From Hymenopellis radicata (Eukaryota > Basidiomycota > Agaricomycetes > Agaricales > Physalacriaceae), in NCBI GenBank assembly GCA_015501595.1, contig JADNRX010000042.1:1-64000 (forward strand): DNA of 64,000 bases, written 5' to 3'. Position 1 is the stretch's first letter. Each line of letters starts with the position of its first letter. Under the pieces are notes generated by a model that ran no database searches, was not told where the DNA came from, and saw only the letters and a list, made by a program, of their open reading frames with translations. Positions 22,826 to 35,306 of this stretch are shown here, one piece after another. Both the position numbers and the translations under genes were made by a program.

Positions 22826-24317
22826 CTCAGATGGCAGCGGTTCTGGGGCGATGATGGTAATGGGGAAACAAGAGCTGGGACGACAAAGGCTTTAAGTAGG
22901 GAGGTCACATGTGGACAGCGTGTCCTGCTCATTGTTCGCTGTTTTGGTCTCGGGTGGACAGGTCGGACGAAATAAGAAATTGGTTGAAGCATCCCCATTG
23001 TTTGTTACGGCTAAACATATCGTCCGATGTGGCCACTCCTCAGAAGGGACGGTCTGCTGTCGAACATTAATTGTGGACGCGGCCAAAATAATTGGGCGAA
23101 GAGTGGACTTACACATCAGCAATTAATCGCGGTCTTAACCCTCTGACAATTGTACCGTGTCTCGGACCATTCATGTATCCTGCGTGGACACCATAAGTGT
23201 GGCGCAAGATAAAACTTGAGCCTAGAAACAGCGCAAGAACTTACTGTGCCGTCGTTAAGCTTATGCGGAAATCACCTTGCCGACGCGTTCGAAAAGTGAA
23301 AATAGCAAGAGATGCGGAGAACGGAAAAGGTTGCCTTTCGTTGGCGAGAAGTGACAATTAACAAATCGCGCCGGAATCTGACTCGTTGGCTTCTGAATGC
23401 ATTTCTTTTCGACTATTAGATGCGTAGATAAGCAGGACGTGCGACGAGCTTACCTAGATATATCACTTTCGTGAATCGCGCAGAACACGTCACTGCCAAG
23501 TCACTGCACAGTTTTATGGATCGCCAGCGAGTCACTGCGACGAACATATTTCTCCTGGTTTTGTTATAATTCGACAACGGTCGTTCTTGTGGCCAGAATA
23601 AGGAAATGGACGAACCACGGTTGAGGGCGATGGACGTTCTCGGCCAAGAAGCGAGGACGGCGTTATCGGACTTAGGAAGGTCCATCATCAAAACTAGTTC
23701 CCCCATCTTGTTCTTGCTCTTCTCGTCTGTCAGTAGCCTCCCGAACGACTTGTCACAACCGAGACACGATTCATGTCTGAGCGTGTCTTCAAAAATCAAC
23801 CGCAAGGAGTACTCGGCGGCATAGCTGATATTTCCTTCAATCCGAATGGTGTCCTGGAACTCTCTTCGGCTCTCATATGTCTTCTTTGCGCTGCCATACG
23901 CGATATCGATGTATGGTATCCATTCCAAACACCTATCTGACTCACTGTGAGTGTTCCTTCGACACGTACATCGAGCTCAATGCATCAGTGACCTTGTCGC
24001 GTTGCCCAGCGTGAGCGAAAGCTACCTAAACTCTGAGGCTTTGTTCACACGGGTGCCCTTGTCAGTTGTAGGCCTCTTGATCTACGAGGCTTATCTTCAC
24101 TGCCTAACCTTCAGCGTCTGGCGAAACGTTTCACCGCAGCGTTCAATTTGAATGTGAAGTTGCAGGACGCAGAGGTAGCTCAGTGAGTCTCGAAGGGCAT
24201 CTTGAGGAAAGAAAAGACAAGACGGCGTATGAATTCATGCATTCGTGCACAACAATTTTTTTCCTAGGCGGTACATTTACATCTACACGTTCCCCGTCAA
24301 CATTGCTCCGAATCACA
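22826..24317. other. Intergenic stretch; one unassigned open frame
   Basis: A minus-strand frame at 23416-23928 (170 codons) contains a Cys-containing segment (HESCLGCDKSFGRLL) but matches no family I know, and its upstream sequence does not open into a longer gene. No repeats or RNA genes were recognised. Confidence 0.35.
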
Positions 24318-26697
24318 TCACATTTTAGAAACACTCACCAGCCATTGCCACACCTTATGCACAACATTCTTCGCTGGTTCCAGTGGCTCATCCTCGATCT
24401 CATGAACACCCTCATCGAAATCCATCTCCTCAAGGCGCACAAACTTCGTCTTCCTCCACAGTTTACACGCCATGAACATCACCGGGAACAGCGCCACCGC
24501 GAAGTAGTTCGTAATAAACGTATCCGTCGCCCATTGGCCGTGCAAGAACGTTGTCCATCCACTGAATAAGCAGATGATGAACGACATGAATGCAGCGTAA
24601 TAAGCCGCGTAGGGCTGGAGGGGAGACCGGTACGGCAATTTGGCGCGAGAACGTCCTTGCTTCTTCATGCCATTGTAGAATCTAACGCGAAGGAGAAGGT
24701 CAGTCAAAATCAAAACACTAGCTAGCCATCATTACCGAATGTAGGTAATCGAGCTCCCCAACCAGGTAATCATTCCAGCGACACTGCATAAATTCTGGAA
24801 CCTAATGTCGGCATAGTCGATCAACTGGTATAGTTGGCAAGAGTACGAGGGAGGCGTACCAGGTGAATACTTGACCGGCACCACTAGAGAGCGTCATGAA
24901 CGCTAAGGACGAGAAGAGCGCGCAGAAGATCAATGACGCGTAGGGCAAACCGCCTTTGGTCACTCTCAGGAATATCTTGGGAGCATTCCCGGCCATGGCA
25001 AGGCCGTCTAATGAGTATATTGAGAACAGTTGAAGGACAGCCATGGAGGAGAACTTACAAAGAGCCCTCGACGAAGTGTACAGATCGCTGCTTCCGGCGC
25101 TCCATGCGGCACTGACAAGCACGGCGTTGATGATGGAGGGCAGCGCCTTGATACCCGCTCGTTCGATAGCGATGACAAAAGGGGAAGCCGAGGCATCCGA
25201 CCCGCCCAGTTGTACCCTCGGATCGTTAGAGGGAACAAGTAACCCCACGATAATAACACCGCCGATATAGAAGAGAAGGATACGAATGTATATCCTCTTG
25301 ATGGCTTTGGGAAGATTCCGGTGGGGGTTCTTTGTTTCGGCAGCAGCAATCTGCAAAGATGTGAGGCACAGCGCGCTATCTGAAGAAGCATACGTACCGC
25401 GACAATCTCCGTCCCAACATATGCCCCGGCACTGACGATGAGACTGCGCCAGAACCCAAGGAAGCGGCCCCACGCTCCCGAGATACCTGGACAAGAAAAG
25501 GTCAGGCGGGCGACGGATGATCAATTTTACGGCGTACCAAAGAATTGGACGAATGGTCCAGGGTCTATCCAGTATCTGAATCCAATACGGTCGCCAGTAA
25601 CGCCACCCAAGTCGAGAATTATCCCCAAGATAATGAGACCTATTGTAGTGAATAGTCAAGATTTCGAGGAGCGCAAGCGTACGTACCGACAATAGCAACA
25701 ACCTTGATTGATGCAAATCTATCTAATTCGTCGGGGCTACCGGGTTTAGGAAGATTCAAAACTCACAGGAATTCGCACTCTCCATAGACGGCAGCGCCAA
25801 ACATGTTGATTGTCACGATGACTGTGAGGCACACGACGACTGTGGTGGGCTTCGTTAGAACAAAGTAGAACAACTGGATTAGGAAGAGAGCATACTCCAC
25901 ACGGCGTTACTGACGGGGATGTCCCAATATTGCATGAGCACGCCGACGGCGCTCATCTCGCCTGGCTGCAATTTAAATTAGCACCTGCGAACGTGACTAA
26001 CCTAGGGAGACGAACTAAGACTAGGATCCAATTGTACCTGTAATCGCTTAACAAGGAGTCCGAATAGACGTGACCGAAACGTACCAATACATCCATCCCA
26101 GTGTAAAAGCAAGAGCGGGGTCGACGAACCGTCCCGCCAAAGTAATATGGCCACCCGCCACGGGCATGTAGGCGATCATCTCGCCCAGGGATACCTGGCA
26201 GATTAAGTCGATGGCTGAGCCAATAAAATCTAAGGACAAACCATCATGCAGTAGCACATGCTCCCCGTCACGATGTAGGCGAGCAGCAGACCAATAGGAC
26301 CCTGGGGCGCGTCAGAACGAGGGACAAGAGGCGGATATGGAGCCGTACGCCATTAACGAGACCGTTCGCTGTTCCGACCTGCGCGACGTGAGCAATGTTA
26401 AGAGTTTTTTTATGGGAGAACTAGACGCACGAAGAGGCCTGTACCGATAACCTGTTCACGAAAACGCGTCGGATTAGACGTAGATATAGAAATGGAAAAC
26501 GGCGTACACCACCGATACTGAAAACCGATAAGACGCGTCCTGCAGAGAGATAGTACGACGCACCTAATCATGGCGATATGCCTATCCTTCAACTTCCTCT
26601 GCAGGCCATGTTGTGGCTGGGTCTGCGCCTCACTGAACCCAAGGTCCACTTGCGATTTCGTGTCGAGAGAGTCGTCCTTCTCGTTTGGGCTCGCCAT
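24318..26697 (-). CDS. Amino-acid permease (AAT/APC superfamily)
   Basis: Plasma-membrane proton-coupled amino-acid transporter, expected to have 12 membrane helices. The N-terminus (from the Met at 26697) has a hydrophilic tail ending LKDRHIAMI. Spliced exons then give the signature helix-1 motif SIGGVIGTGLFVGTANGL. Next come VSLGEMIAYMPVAGGHITLAGRFVDPALAF and GEMSAVGVLMQYWDIPVSNAVW, both strongly typical of this family. Later parts read AAAETKNPHRNLPKAIKRIY, the SSDLYTSSRALYGLA region, and a C-terminal end around YNGMKKQGR, LPYRSPLQPYAAYYA and a final charged tail to the stop at 24318. At least ten short GT-AG introns break the gene. The substrate cannot be deduced. About 630 bp separate it from the GH17 stop, enough for its own promoter. 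Confidence 0.85.
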
Positions 26698-27327
26698 TAT
26701 GGGTGGTGGTGGTCAGAACCTAATCGCAGCTTCTGCGTTCTGCTTCCCTTTTCTAAAGATACGGCGGCAAAAAGCGGCAAAATGATACCTGGTTTGAATT
26801 TGAGTTGCTGGCTGGGCCTAAGGAACGAATGCTCACGGGACCAAGGAACGATATTGGTGGGGTTCGAAGCAAGGAAGGCATCTTGAGGTGTTTCGTGACG
26901 AATGTGGATAAGTCGTAACTAGAATCGCGGCGTTCCGGCAGAGCAGTCGTAGCAGACGATGGGTGTATGTTACAATGTTACAATATTGATTCCGCCTACG
27001 CTAAATAAATAGCTAAGGTACTAGTACCCCGACGGACCGTGTATAGTGAAAAGGGATAAGTAAAGAAGACTGCTTGATGGCCCCGGCAAAACATAATATC
27101 AAATAGAAGGTGGGGATCCCACCGCCGATGAAGCCGTTCGGCCCGTTCCGATAGACCTTCTGGAATCTGCTCGTCGTGAAATCTGCTTGGAGTTTTACTA
27201 GGGTCTCACATACATGAATAGCAAACTATCATACACTGTCGTCTGTACATACATATCCCAAGCTGATCCTAAGAAAAGAAATAAGTTTACATGTCGTCGT
27301 CACATTGCACCGCGTTCGTCCTGGAGA

Positions 27328-28804
27328 TCAGCAAGCAGTTCTTGGACTAAAGTCAAACTTCAGCGACCCCTTTGTGTTATAGATCCCATATCCAGGCTCC
27401 TGCGAGTCAGAATAGATATGGGCAAACCACCCTACCCCTCCGCCTTGAACTGTCTTGAAGAAGGAGCATTTCGAATCAAGGAGGGCGTAGTAGTCCTAGC
27501 GGTGTTGATTCATAAACTCGCTAAATAAGAGGACTAGAACGTACTGCTTCGTTCTGAACATTTGCTACTGCATCCGGGCTATTTGGCTGCACACCCTCTG
27601 AGGTTACAGATGGCCATCCGTTCTGGGACACGTCAACTTTATACCACAGGACTAACGAAAGTCTTACCTCGCTTAGATAAATCTTCTTTCCTTCGCCGTG
27701 GTCGAGGAACCTACGTTGTGTCAGATAGGACAGCGTATAGCCGGATACAGACAACGTACCAATTGAGGTCGTTCATGACATCGGGCCAAGAGTTGTTTGC
27801 TGGGAAGCCGTTAGTAGACTCTACAGAATGACAACGCGAAAAAAGTACCTGTAGATGCTTGTTGCGAGAAGAAGGGCAGCATGTGGGCGTCGATGAGATC
27901 TATTGCATCCAGTATAGATTGCGCTCCGCCGCGTTCCTGTCAAATGTGTGAGTGATCCGGCATAACCTTGTGGGTGGTCGGCCTATACCTGATATCCGTA
28001 TCTGACGTGGGTTATTCAGTACTATAACGATTACTAGATTGAAGACTCACGCCATTTCAGAAATAGTAACCGGAATGCCTAAATCTGACAGGTTACGCTT
28101 AGCGGCAACCACTTGCGCGGCAAGATCGTCCGGATCCAGGACCCCATCGTATAGCGGCTCGCTTCCAAACTGGAGCACACGCGTTACGAACTTGGCCCTC
28201 GGGTTCGAATGAAGCGTAGCCAGAAGAGAGTCCCGGCGCCCAATCCACTCGTCCGTACCGTCAAAGCCGAACTAAGCGGAAGAGACAGAGTCAGCGCCTA
28301 GTTTGAACTGGGAAAGGGGAAGTATACCCAAATAAGTGCATGAACACCGAGACCTGCTTCCCAGGCGGCGGTTACTATATTGTCACTATCGAATATTGAG
28401 AAACAATGTTGTGTAAAAGGAGAAGCGCCGCACTAGAAACCAGTATTATCGCATACGCCGTACAGGCGGACGTAACGTCCTCCGAAAGTATTCCGAATAT
28501 CCAGGAATTCTCGGCGAAGTTGTCTCAGACTTTGGCCTGAAGGAAAATGAGCACATTAGAAAGGACGCGGAGCTGCGGAATAACTGTACTCACAAGCTGT
28601 AACCTCATAGCTGAAACCGACGAATGCATACTCGTCGCTCATATCACACCACCATCCATTCAGACTCGAAGGCATCGCAGAAGGCATTTGGAATCCTAGA
28701 GCTGGGAAGCAGCCGCCAGCTCCTAGCGTCACCTGCGCCGGCGCAGCCCATAGAGGAGATGGGAGCAGGGCTACAACGACGGTCAGTAAGGATAGCAACA
28801 ACAT
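27328..28804 (-). CDS. Secreted GH17 glucan endo-1,3-beta-glucosidase
   Basis: Glycoside hydrolase acting on cell-wall beta-1,3-glucan. Ten exons (28804-28594, 28536-28434, 28385-28328, 28271-28051, 28001-27989, 27936-27849, 27799-27760, 27710-27668, 27622-27545, 27495-27328) give 340 residues in one frame. A hydrophobic signal peptide ends about residue 20 (LLPSPLWA). The fold is clear from RYVRLYGVCDNTGFYDN, GVHALIWFGFDG, FGSEPLYDG (acid/base Glu region) and YLSENGWPSVTS (nucleophile Glu). The C-terminus is GVGWFAHIYSDSQEPGYG. Exon 5 is only 13 nt. The intron before exon 9 falls right after the nucleophile Glu. Exact enzyme specificity is inferred from the family. Confidence 0.9.
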
Positions 28805-29957
28805 CGTTTCAGTAGCTCACTCGCGCAATGTACTGTCTTATAAAAAGAGCGGATATATGTTAGATAGGTAGGTAGAAGACCCGTCATGGGTTCCATTGAG
28901 GAGCGACGGGTGCACGCAATGTTGTCAGGTGAGAGCTATCACCCTATTCCCTGCCAACCGAACCACCGAGAGTCCCTAATGAAGATGAGTTCTTTGGTAG
29001 TAGTGCAAGCTGTCATCGTTCATCTAGCGCTTCAAGAGGGACGGGTTACATATTGAGCAGAACATCTAAGTGAACCCTGGGAAGTGCACTAGAAAGGGAA
29101 CGCTGGAGAGAAGACGTTGCCGTCAGGCATCGACTCGGATATGCGTGGTATCGAAAGGAAGGACCATAGAGAGTGTCAGTCAGGTTTTGTAGGGGGTGGA
29201 CATGCCTAACTATGCGCTCCATCCCAGAGGTATGCCGGGTGGTCTGTCGATCAGCCAGCACGAGACTGGTCTCATGAGCCATGCAGCATATGGCACCTCT
29301 CGCGAAGTTAGGCATCACGCATATGGACCAGCGCAGGATGCGCTGTTATATCGGATTTGGAAGGTGTTCGGGAAGACGTGGAATAGGGCACGTGCGAGAA
29401 ATGGACTGCGACAGTCTTGTTGTGGTTTATTTGCCTTCTGTTCGATGACACTATCACCATGCCAGCTGCTTCGTCCAAGCCACGGAATTATGCCGCTTCT
29501 TTGAGCTATACCATAGGTATCAATAGCCGCGGTATTATTTTTCAAGGCCGTGCACTGACAGCATCACAGTACTATTAGGATCTCGGACCTTACTATGATT
29601 CTCCACCTCGGAGATGTTGAGGAGAACTACACCGTTCTCCAAGTGCGGGAACATGTCGGCCGAAACAATCTGATATCTGCTCGTGAAGCGGCCTGGTAAG
29701 GCTGTACGCATAGCGCGCGCATTACAGCTGTTGACACCGTATTTACAGCTGCCGTGCAATGGACAGGATCCATTTTATAGCTGTATAGACGTGGCATTCG
29801 CGTCGGCGCCTACTATAGGTTTCAGTTTTGTTTGTTCGTTTGCTCTCCGATATAAAGTTTCAGAGTTGTGTTTACTTACACGCAAGGCATGCGGAGCTTT
29901 TAAACCCGTGAGACTGATTTCCGTCTACCCACGGTCCGCACTTGTTCCGCCTCCATC
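28805..29957. other. Divergent intergenic region (GH17 / BTB)
   Basis: About 1.15 kb separate two divergent genes. A TATAAAAAG sequence sits at 28840-28848, about 40 bp upstream of the GH17 start. No coding frame with family resemblance was found; several frames of 70-110 codons overlap each other on both strands. Confidence 0.4.
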
Positions 29958-31061
29958 ATGGCGAATGAGATTCAAGCAGATGAGACTCATCCAGACTGTA
30001 AGTCCTCCGTTTGCACTGTCATGATGGTTCTGTTCAATCTACTCGATAGACTGCTCGTCCGATGCGAATGTTTTCATTCGTTCCTCGGATCGAGTGGTAT
30101 TTAATCTTCACAGCGATAACCTCAAGGTCCATACCAATGCTATTCCCTTCGACTCCTTCTCCTCGACAACCAATATCGCGGATTTCGGGGAATCTTCCGA
30201 AGTCCTGGCAGTCTTGTTCAAGTTCTTGTATCCGACGCCACCCTTGCCCAGTTTGGCAAGGGCAGATACACCGTTTTCGCTGCTGAAGCAGGTGGCGTAC
30301 GCTGCTCATAAGTACCAGATTGCGGCGGCCATGGTCGTGGCTGATATACAAATGGAGTGTGTTATGAATCTTTTGAGTTCCTGATGCAACGACTTAATAA
30401 CATACTTAGGCTGTCCGCGAACCAGGATCCCGCATCTGTCTTGGGTTATGCGTATCGATATTTCAACAACGATTCGAGAATTGATGATATCGCCGTCTTG
30501 ACGATCACAGAGACACCTGAGTGTATCTTCGAAGAGCTTCCAATTGACGGATTTGCGAAATGGGTAGGTGGAACGGTATACTGTAGTGTTACGACCCCAT
30601 GTTCATGGGGCGTTACGTGTTATGATCGTGAACTAACAGTTTGTTAGTTCATTCAGGGTGCAATTACCATAAAAGGAGCGGCGGCGTCAGCCGCCGAGCG
30701 GAAATTCCCTTTTTAGGCCTCCCGACGCACAAATTTTTGAGTGTTACACGTTATGAGGCATAATTTAGTTCAGTTCACGACCCCGTGTTACGCGTTACGT
30801 GAACATGGCTACAGTATATTAATGTCTCGGGCCTTTTGCGGGCCTTTCTCAGGACACAATGTTATGTAGGTGCTGTATCGGGAAGATCGTGCACGAAAGC
30901 TCTGGGTTGCGAACACCATCAGTGCTTCAGACCGTGGAGCGACTGCCTTCCAAAAAGTTTTTGACCGTGTGCGAATCACGCAAGGCCATCACACCCAAGT
31001 ACGACCGCGCTTTGACACGGGATTGTCAGGTACGTCCTCCTCTCTATCCGAGGTTCAATAA
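29958..31061 (+). CDS. BTB/POZ-domain protein with a MITE-bearing intron
   Basis: Probable adaptor protein with an N-terminal BTB domain, as in a large agaricomycete family. Exons 29958-29997, 30050-30356, 30410-30563 and 30870-31061 give 230 residues in frame. BTB residues: DANVFIRSSDRVVFNLHSDN, FSSTTNIADF, SEVLAVLFKFLYP, LLKQVAYAAHKYQIAAAM, then a helix resembling the family's ALxYAYRY segment (DPASVLGYAYRY). Introns 1 and 2 are 52 and 53 nt. Intron 3 is 306 nt because it contains a 242-bp MITE; without it the intron would be about 64 nt. The last exon (VLYREDRARKLWVAN) does not match a known domain, so the 3' end is less certain than the BTB part. Confidence 0.75.
30577..30818. mobile_element. 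242-bp MITE, copy d, inside a BTB-gene intron
   Basis: Termini TATACTGTAG and CTACAGTATA with TA at the insertion site. The interior has inverted tags around CGTTACGTGTTATG and a GC-rich central hairpin (GCGGCGTCAGCCGCC). The left end resembles the copy at 63376 (shared TATACTGTAGTGTT), but the interiors differ. Confidence 0.8.
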
Positions 31062-31144
31062 TGACCGTTGAGATATAACAGGAATGAATTCTTAACGGCT
31101 GAATCGATGTCTGCATTGTTTCTCTACCATTTATGAATAATAGA

Positions 31145-32274
31145 TTAGGAAACTCTGAAGTGTGCTGGGACTGCTGTCGACCTCCATCCTTTGTCCTCCA
31201 ACTCACCCCGTCCCACCTTACCCATGAAGCTTTTCATCTTGGCCTCGTACGGCACGAACCTCGCATGAAAATCATTGGCTGACATGAACCGGGGCGCTTG
31301 TTGTTGGGGTATGAACAGTGGGGATGCTAACGGTGACGGCGACGGGACGTCCGTCGACGAAGCGCCTCTGACCTCCATGGAGGACGAAGATACAGCATCC
31401 CCCGATGGATGCCATGGTAATGGCGGCAGATCAACACGGTCCATGCCTTCACCGATCGCTCGAAGTAGCCGTTCACTATGTGTCGGCTTCTTCCGCTTAT
31501 CTACCTTGTCCACGTCCATGAGGTCCGATATCTGCTCCGTAGACGCATGCCTAACGGACGATGAAGATGGCAGAGACCTTGGTGAAACGATGGGTGTCGT
31601 GGTCGGAGTGGGAACCTGAATGTTTACTGTTTCAATTGGCGGTAGCGATATTTGTCGGCTCTTCCTTTGCTCCCTTTCATCTGTCCTATACTCCGGCTCT
31701 GGGCTTGTCGTGTTCGGTGTTGGCAGCCGACCTGTGCCCATCTGCGACTCTCGCTCCCTTCTCCTTGCAATCCAGTCATGTACAAAAGCTGCCGATACAT
31801 TGAAACCGCGTGCCCATATAGCCACAAGTTCATCGGATGGATGCGGAGTCTCATTGAAACAGATTGCCAGTTCGGCTTCAGTTTGAGCAGTGAAGGAATG
31901 CCTGGCGCGGCTTGGAGGAAGGGCCGTATCTCGTGACTCCGCTTTCCGTGTCTGCTGTCTGTGATTCGCGAACCAGGCATTTAATTTCGTCTCGTCGTAG
32001 TGGCTATTTCCTGCTACCTGTGTACGGTTAGGCAGTGGCTACAAACAAGAACGAGATCACGCACTATCACGTTCCGGAGTAGCTCTAGTTTCTGATCTCG
32101 GGTGGGCTTGCAGGAGACATTGTCATAGAAGTCTGGAGGAGAAATCAGACTACTATTCTCACTATGAGCTGAGAAGGAATACACACCTTTGAGGACAGCT
32201 CTGCCCGCCTTGTTTAGGGTTGGCCTGGACTGCGTGGCGGAGGAAGACGAAGCATCTGGTTGAAAATGCATCAC
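31145..32274 (-). CDS. Homeodomain protein (probable transcription factor)
   Basis: Three exons (32274-32187, 32132-32071, 32017-31145) give 340 residues. An N-terminal homeodomain is assembled across both introns. Helix 1-2 reads AGRAVLKDFYDNVSC and PTRDQKLELLRNV; the recognition helix is ETKLNAWFANHRQQTRK, with the diagnostic WFxNxR pattern. A second, weaker segment (SFTAQTEAELAICFN to AAFVHDWIARRRERE) has similar spacing and may be a degenerate second domain. The C-terminal half is low complexity, Ser/Pro-rich, with a conserved end (MSANDFHARFVPYEAKMKSF). It could be a regulator or a mating-type-like HD protein. No partner HD gene lies next to it, so mating function is not supported. A partial copy lies at 41296-41694. 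Confidence 0.75.
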
Positions 32275-34822
32275 TCGAATTTAGTGCAAGAAAATGTGCA
32301 GAAAGGAGAGCGGTTGGGGGGCAAAAGGGAACCATGGTCATAGTAATAAGGCAACAACTTTGATCGCAGGCCCCATTTAGGCTGTTTGGCACATTGTTTT
32401 TCTGCTATCGATATTGAGGAACAATCGATATGCCTTTAATGGTCTTCCGCCTGTCATGGGTCCTTTTGTATGTTGTCGTTCCACCAATCACGCCTCGCGG
32501 CCGCTAATGTGTTTCAGATTCACATGTACGACCCCTGGTCATTTGGAAGAATATATAAAAGAGGCGTTCAGCCGCGTGCAGAACCACTCCCTTATCTCTC
32601 GGGACTTCCATCTTTCTGCATTCTGCTTGTTCTATCCTGTCTTGTTTTTCAAAAGGGAAGTCTATTAACAGCAGGCTGCAGATCTGGGGTGGCAATGAAA
32701 GATGGAAGATGATATAGACTACTTGACATGAGAAGCAGCACATACAGTGGCCCTAGAAGGCCCGAACCGTGCAGTGTTGAGGAGTGTGAAATAGATCGAC
32801 AGCCTACGTGGACTCGTGGGCTCGTGGACGTCCGTTCAACATCACAAGCTAACAGAGGCGTAGGATATCAATCTAGCTCCTTGAACCTGTCTGTAGAGAC
32901 CAGAGAAGTCAATCTCAAACTTGCTCAAAATAGGAATAGGAAACATCACGCTAGACACAAGACCAGGACACCGCATGCCCCGCTTACCCTTCCTTCCAAG
33001 GGTCCAAATACAGTTATAGTCGTCGAAGTGAGGCGTGTCGGATCGCGAAATGATATGCCCAGCCCGTTGAACCACCACGGTAAGAACTTAAAAGGCAGAC
33101 AAGGTTCGTCAGATTAGAGATGCTCTTGTCTCTTCGACAGGACGTCCGGCAGATGCCCATAATGACACGTAGACGGTGCGTCAACATCGAGAAGTTGTTT
33201 GAAGGAGGATGAGGGAAGAATAGAAACACAGGTCGACGTGCAGGATATATACAAGATCGTCCAGCCAAACATAATCAAACAATCTTCCGCTTGTTTCAGC
33301 GACCGCCATACTTCGCTGCTTCCTATAAAGAGATAACGTTTCTCCTTCGGTTGGCGTCTTTTTCGTCGTCCGCCAACACAGCATTCATTAACAGCCATCA
33401 AGGCGGAAGAAAGACTATTTACCGATAACATGAATGCAGACTCGAGGATATCTGAATCGTGCCGGATAAACCTGAGCGCGCTTCTGTTCGGCTTCGCTGT
33501 ATGCTTGTCTTCTTCGACGCGCCACGTAACGGAACTATCATCAGTGATTCACACAACCAAAAACTTGTGTCTCTCCGTAAAACGCTCCTTGGCCCGCTCA
33601 TCCATTGCTGCCTAACCCTCAAATCTTCGTATTCGGAACTGTCTACGGCACGCTATCTACCAGTTCCGTTCGCGCATCGTGGAGGATGCTCCCTTTGAGC
33701 CGGCGGTAATTATTGGCGCCGTAGCTCCAACCACGGCGTGTTCCTTTGCGGTTTTTGGTCTGCGAAGTACTCGGACAGCCTACGCGGAATCGTGGGCGTC
33801 CGTTCGATATCACACGCTAACAGGGAGATACACTTGATATCCTAAGAGGGCATCAGAGACTGCTGTAGCTGGCTGCACCCGTATCATGTGTAGACAAGAC
33901 TGCAGACTGAAAATGATGAGCAGACTGGTACATTCCAACCCAGTACACCTTTCCACTAGAGAATCACGAAGAACCAGTTGCATTATTGCAAGCCAACAAG
34001 AAAATTTATCAAACATAAACCTCCGCATCCGCCACACAAAGAACCTGTTCATCAATCAGTTTGGAAAACAAACTGAGTCATATACCAGGTTATACCTCTG
34101 TCGGATAAATGTTGCTACAGTTAGCAAACAAACATCCAGCCCAATCATAAAGATAGCACGACACGCATCACCGGAACGTCTCATTGGAGCGTATGCCCCG
34201 CGAAGATGTTTGTGCATTCCGCGTTGATAGCTGTGTGGTATGGAGGTTGTTAGTCGTAGGTGAGGAAAGGACATTATTCGCAGCGGAGATGACTCAAGTA
34301 TTGGTCTGTGAGAGTCGTAATGTTAGACGAAAGGTGCGTCTTGACCGTACCGTGGACATATATAGCAAATCGACGTTCGAGTGGGCAGGGCGAGGAAGAG
34401 CTGTTGCTGTGATTACTTTTTTAAGCGAATGTTGACGGTCGGCAAGGGCAGACCGACGTGTGAGGCGACGCGGCGAATCTGAATCGAATCAATGTATATA
34501 TCAATCTCCTGGACATGAATAGGAGAGGCTGGTGATGAGGGTGCGGAAAAAGGAAGTGTAACTTGATCGCTGCTCTTGTCTCTACCGCGTTGTCCTTCAG
34601 AAAAGCGGCCCAGAACTGTGTGAGGGTGTCGAGATCAAGGTGTAGAAACAAGGCGAGCTGTAGAAATCAAACTGAGCGTGAATGGACACACTGCCTTTGA
34701 ACTGCCCAGAAAGATGGCCCTGGCGCGCGGGACTGATGATCAAGTCACGGAAAGAATTGTGTGGGGTAGATCTGATACTCCCGATGTAGAATCCAAGGAT
34801 GAGGGGGCAAGACACGGGCGGA
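32275..34822. other. Gene-poor region with a dispersed ~50-bp repeat
   Basis: No frame with family resemblance. Two similar stretches at about 32800-32855 and 33777-33825 share GACAGCCTACG, GTGGGCGTCCGTTC and CACACGCTAACAG or close variants, in the same orientation. Frames of 60-110 codons at 33114-33698 overlap on both strands and are not called. Confidence 0.4.
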
Positions 34823-34955
34823 CACCGTCGGGAAAGTGACCAAAATTATTGACAGTTTGCTGCGAAGTGAGTCGGGGAGTGGTACACAGCACCGTCGGGG
34901 AAGTGACCAAAATTAATGACAGTTTGATGCAAAGTAAGTCGCGCTCGGCTTGGAA
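34823..34955. repeat. 67-bp tandem duplication upstream of the flippase gene
   Basis: Two adjacent copies (starting 34823 and 34890) share CACCGTCGGG, AAGTGACCAAAATTA, TGACAGTTTG and AAGT(G/A)AGTCG with a few substitutions. They lie 350-480 bp before the flippase ATG and could hold duplicated promoter sites. Confidence 0.65.
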
Positions 34956-35306
34956 ATCAATTTGTTGACGCGTAGAAAGGGGGAGATCACGCTTAGTAGC
35001 TTGGCATGACCAATGGACTGGAAGGCGAGGAGATGAGCGGGGAAAGGGCGGGAGGGCGCATATAACAGCGTTCGCAGTGGAGATACGCGCAGTGAGTGGG
35101 AATGCACAGGAAAGCAGCGCCACAAGGATGAGCGCGCGTTGGTGAAACGAGCCAAGCCGGCTTAGTCATCACCCAAGACGGAAATCCCCTCCTCTCTCCT
35201 TTACATCCACAGTTCGCTTCTTGCAGCGTCTATATTTCCCTTTCCTTTTGCTCCGTGCTGGTTCTCGGGCAGCACCGACGACAACTACGACGACGGCCCT
35301 CAACCC

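Noticed and set aside
21061..32274. Biosynthetic gene cluster (permease, glucanase, transcription factor)
   Set aside because: No backbone enzyme (PKS, NRPS, terpene synthase) or tailoring set; the genes have unrelated roles.
31145..32274. Mating-type HD locus
   Set aside because: Only one homeodomain gene, no divergent HD1/HD2 pair and no neighbouring MIP-like gene.
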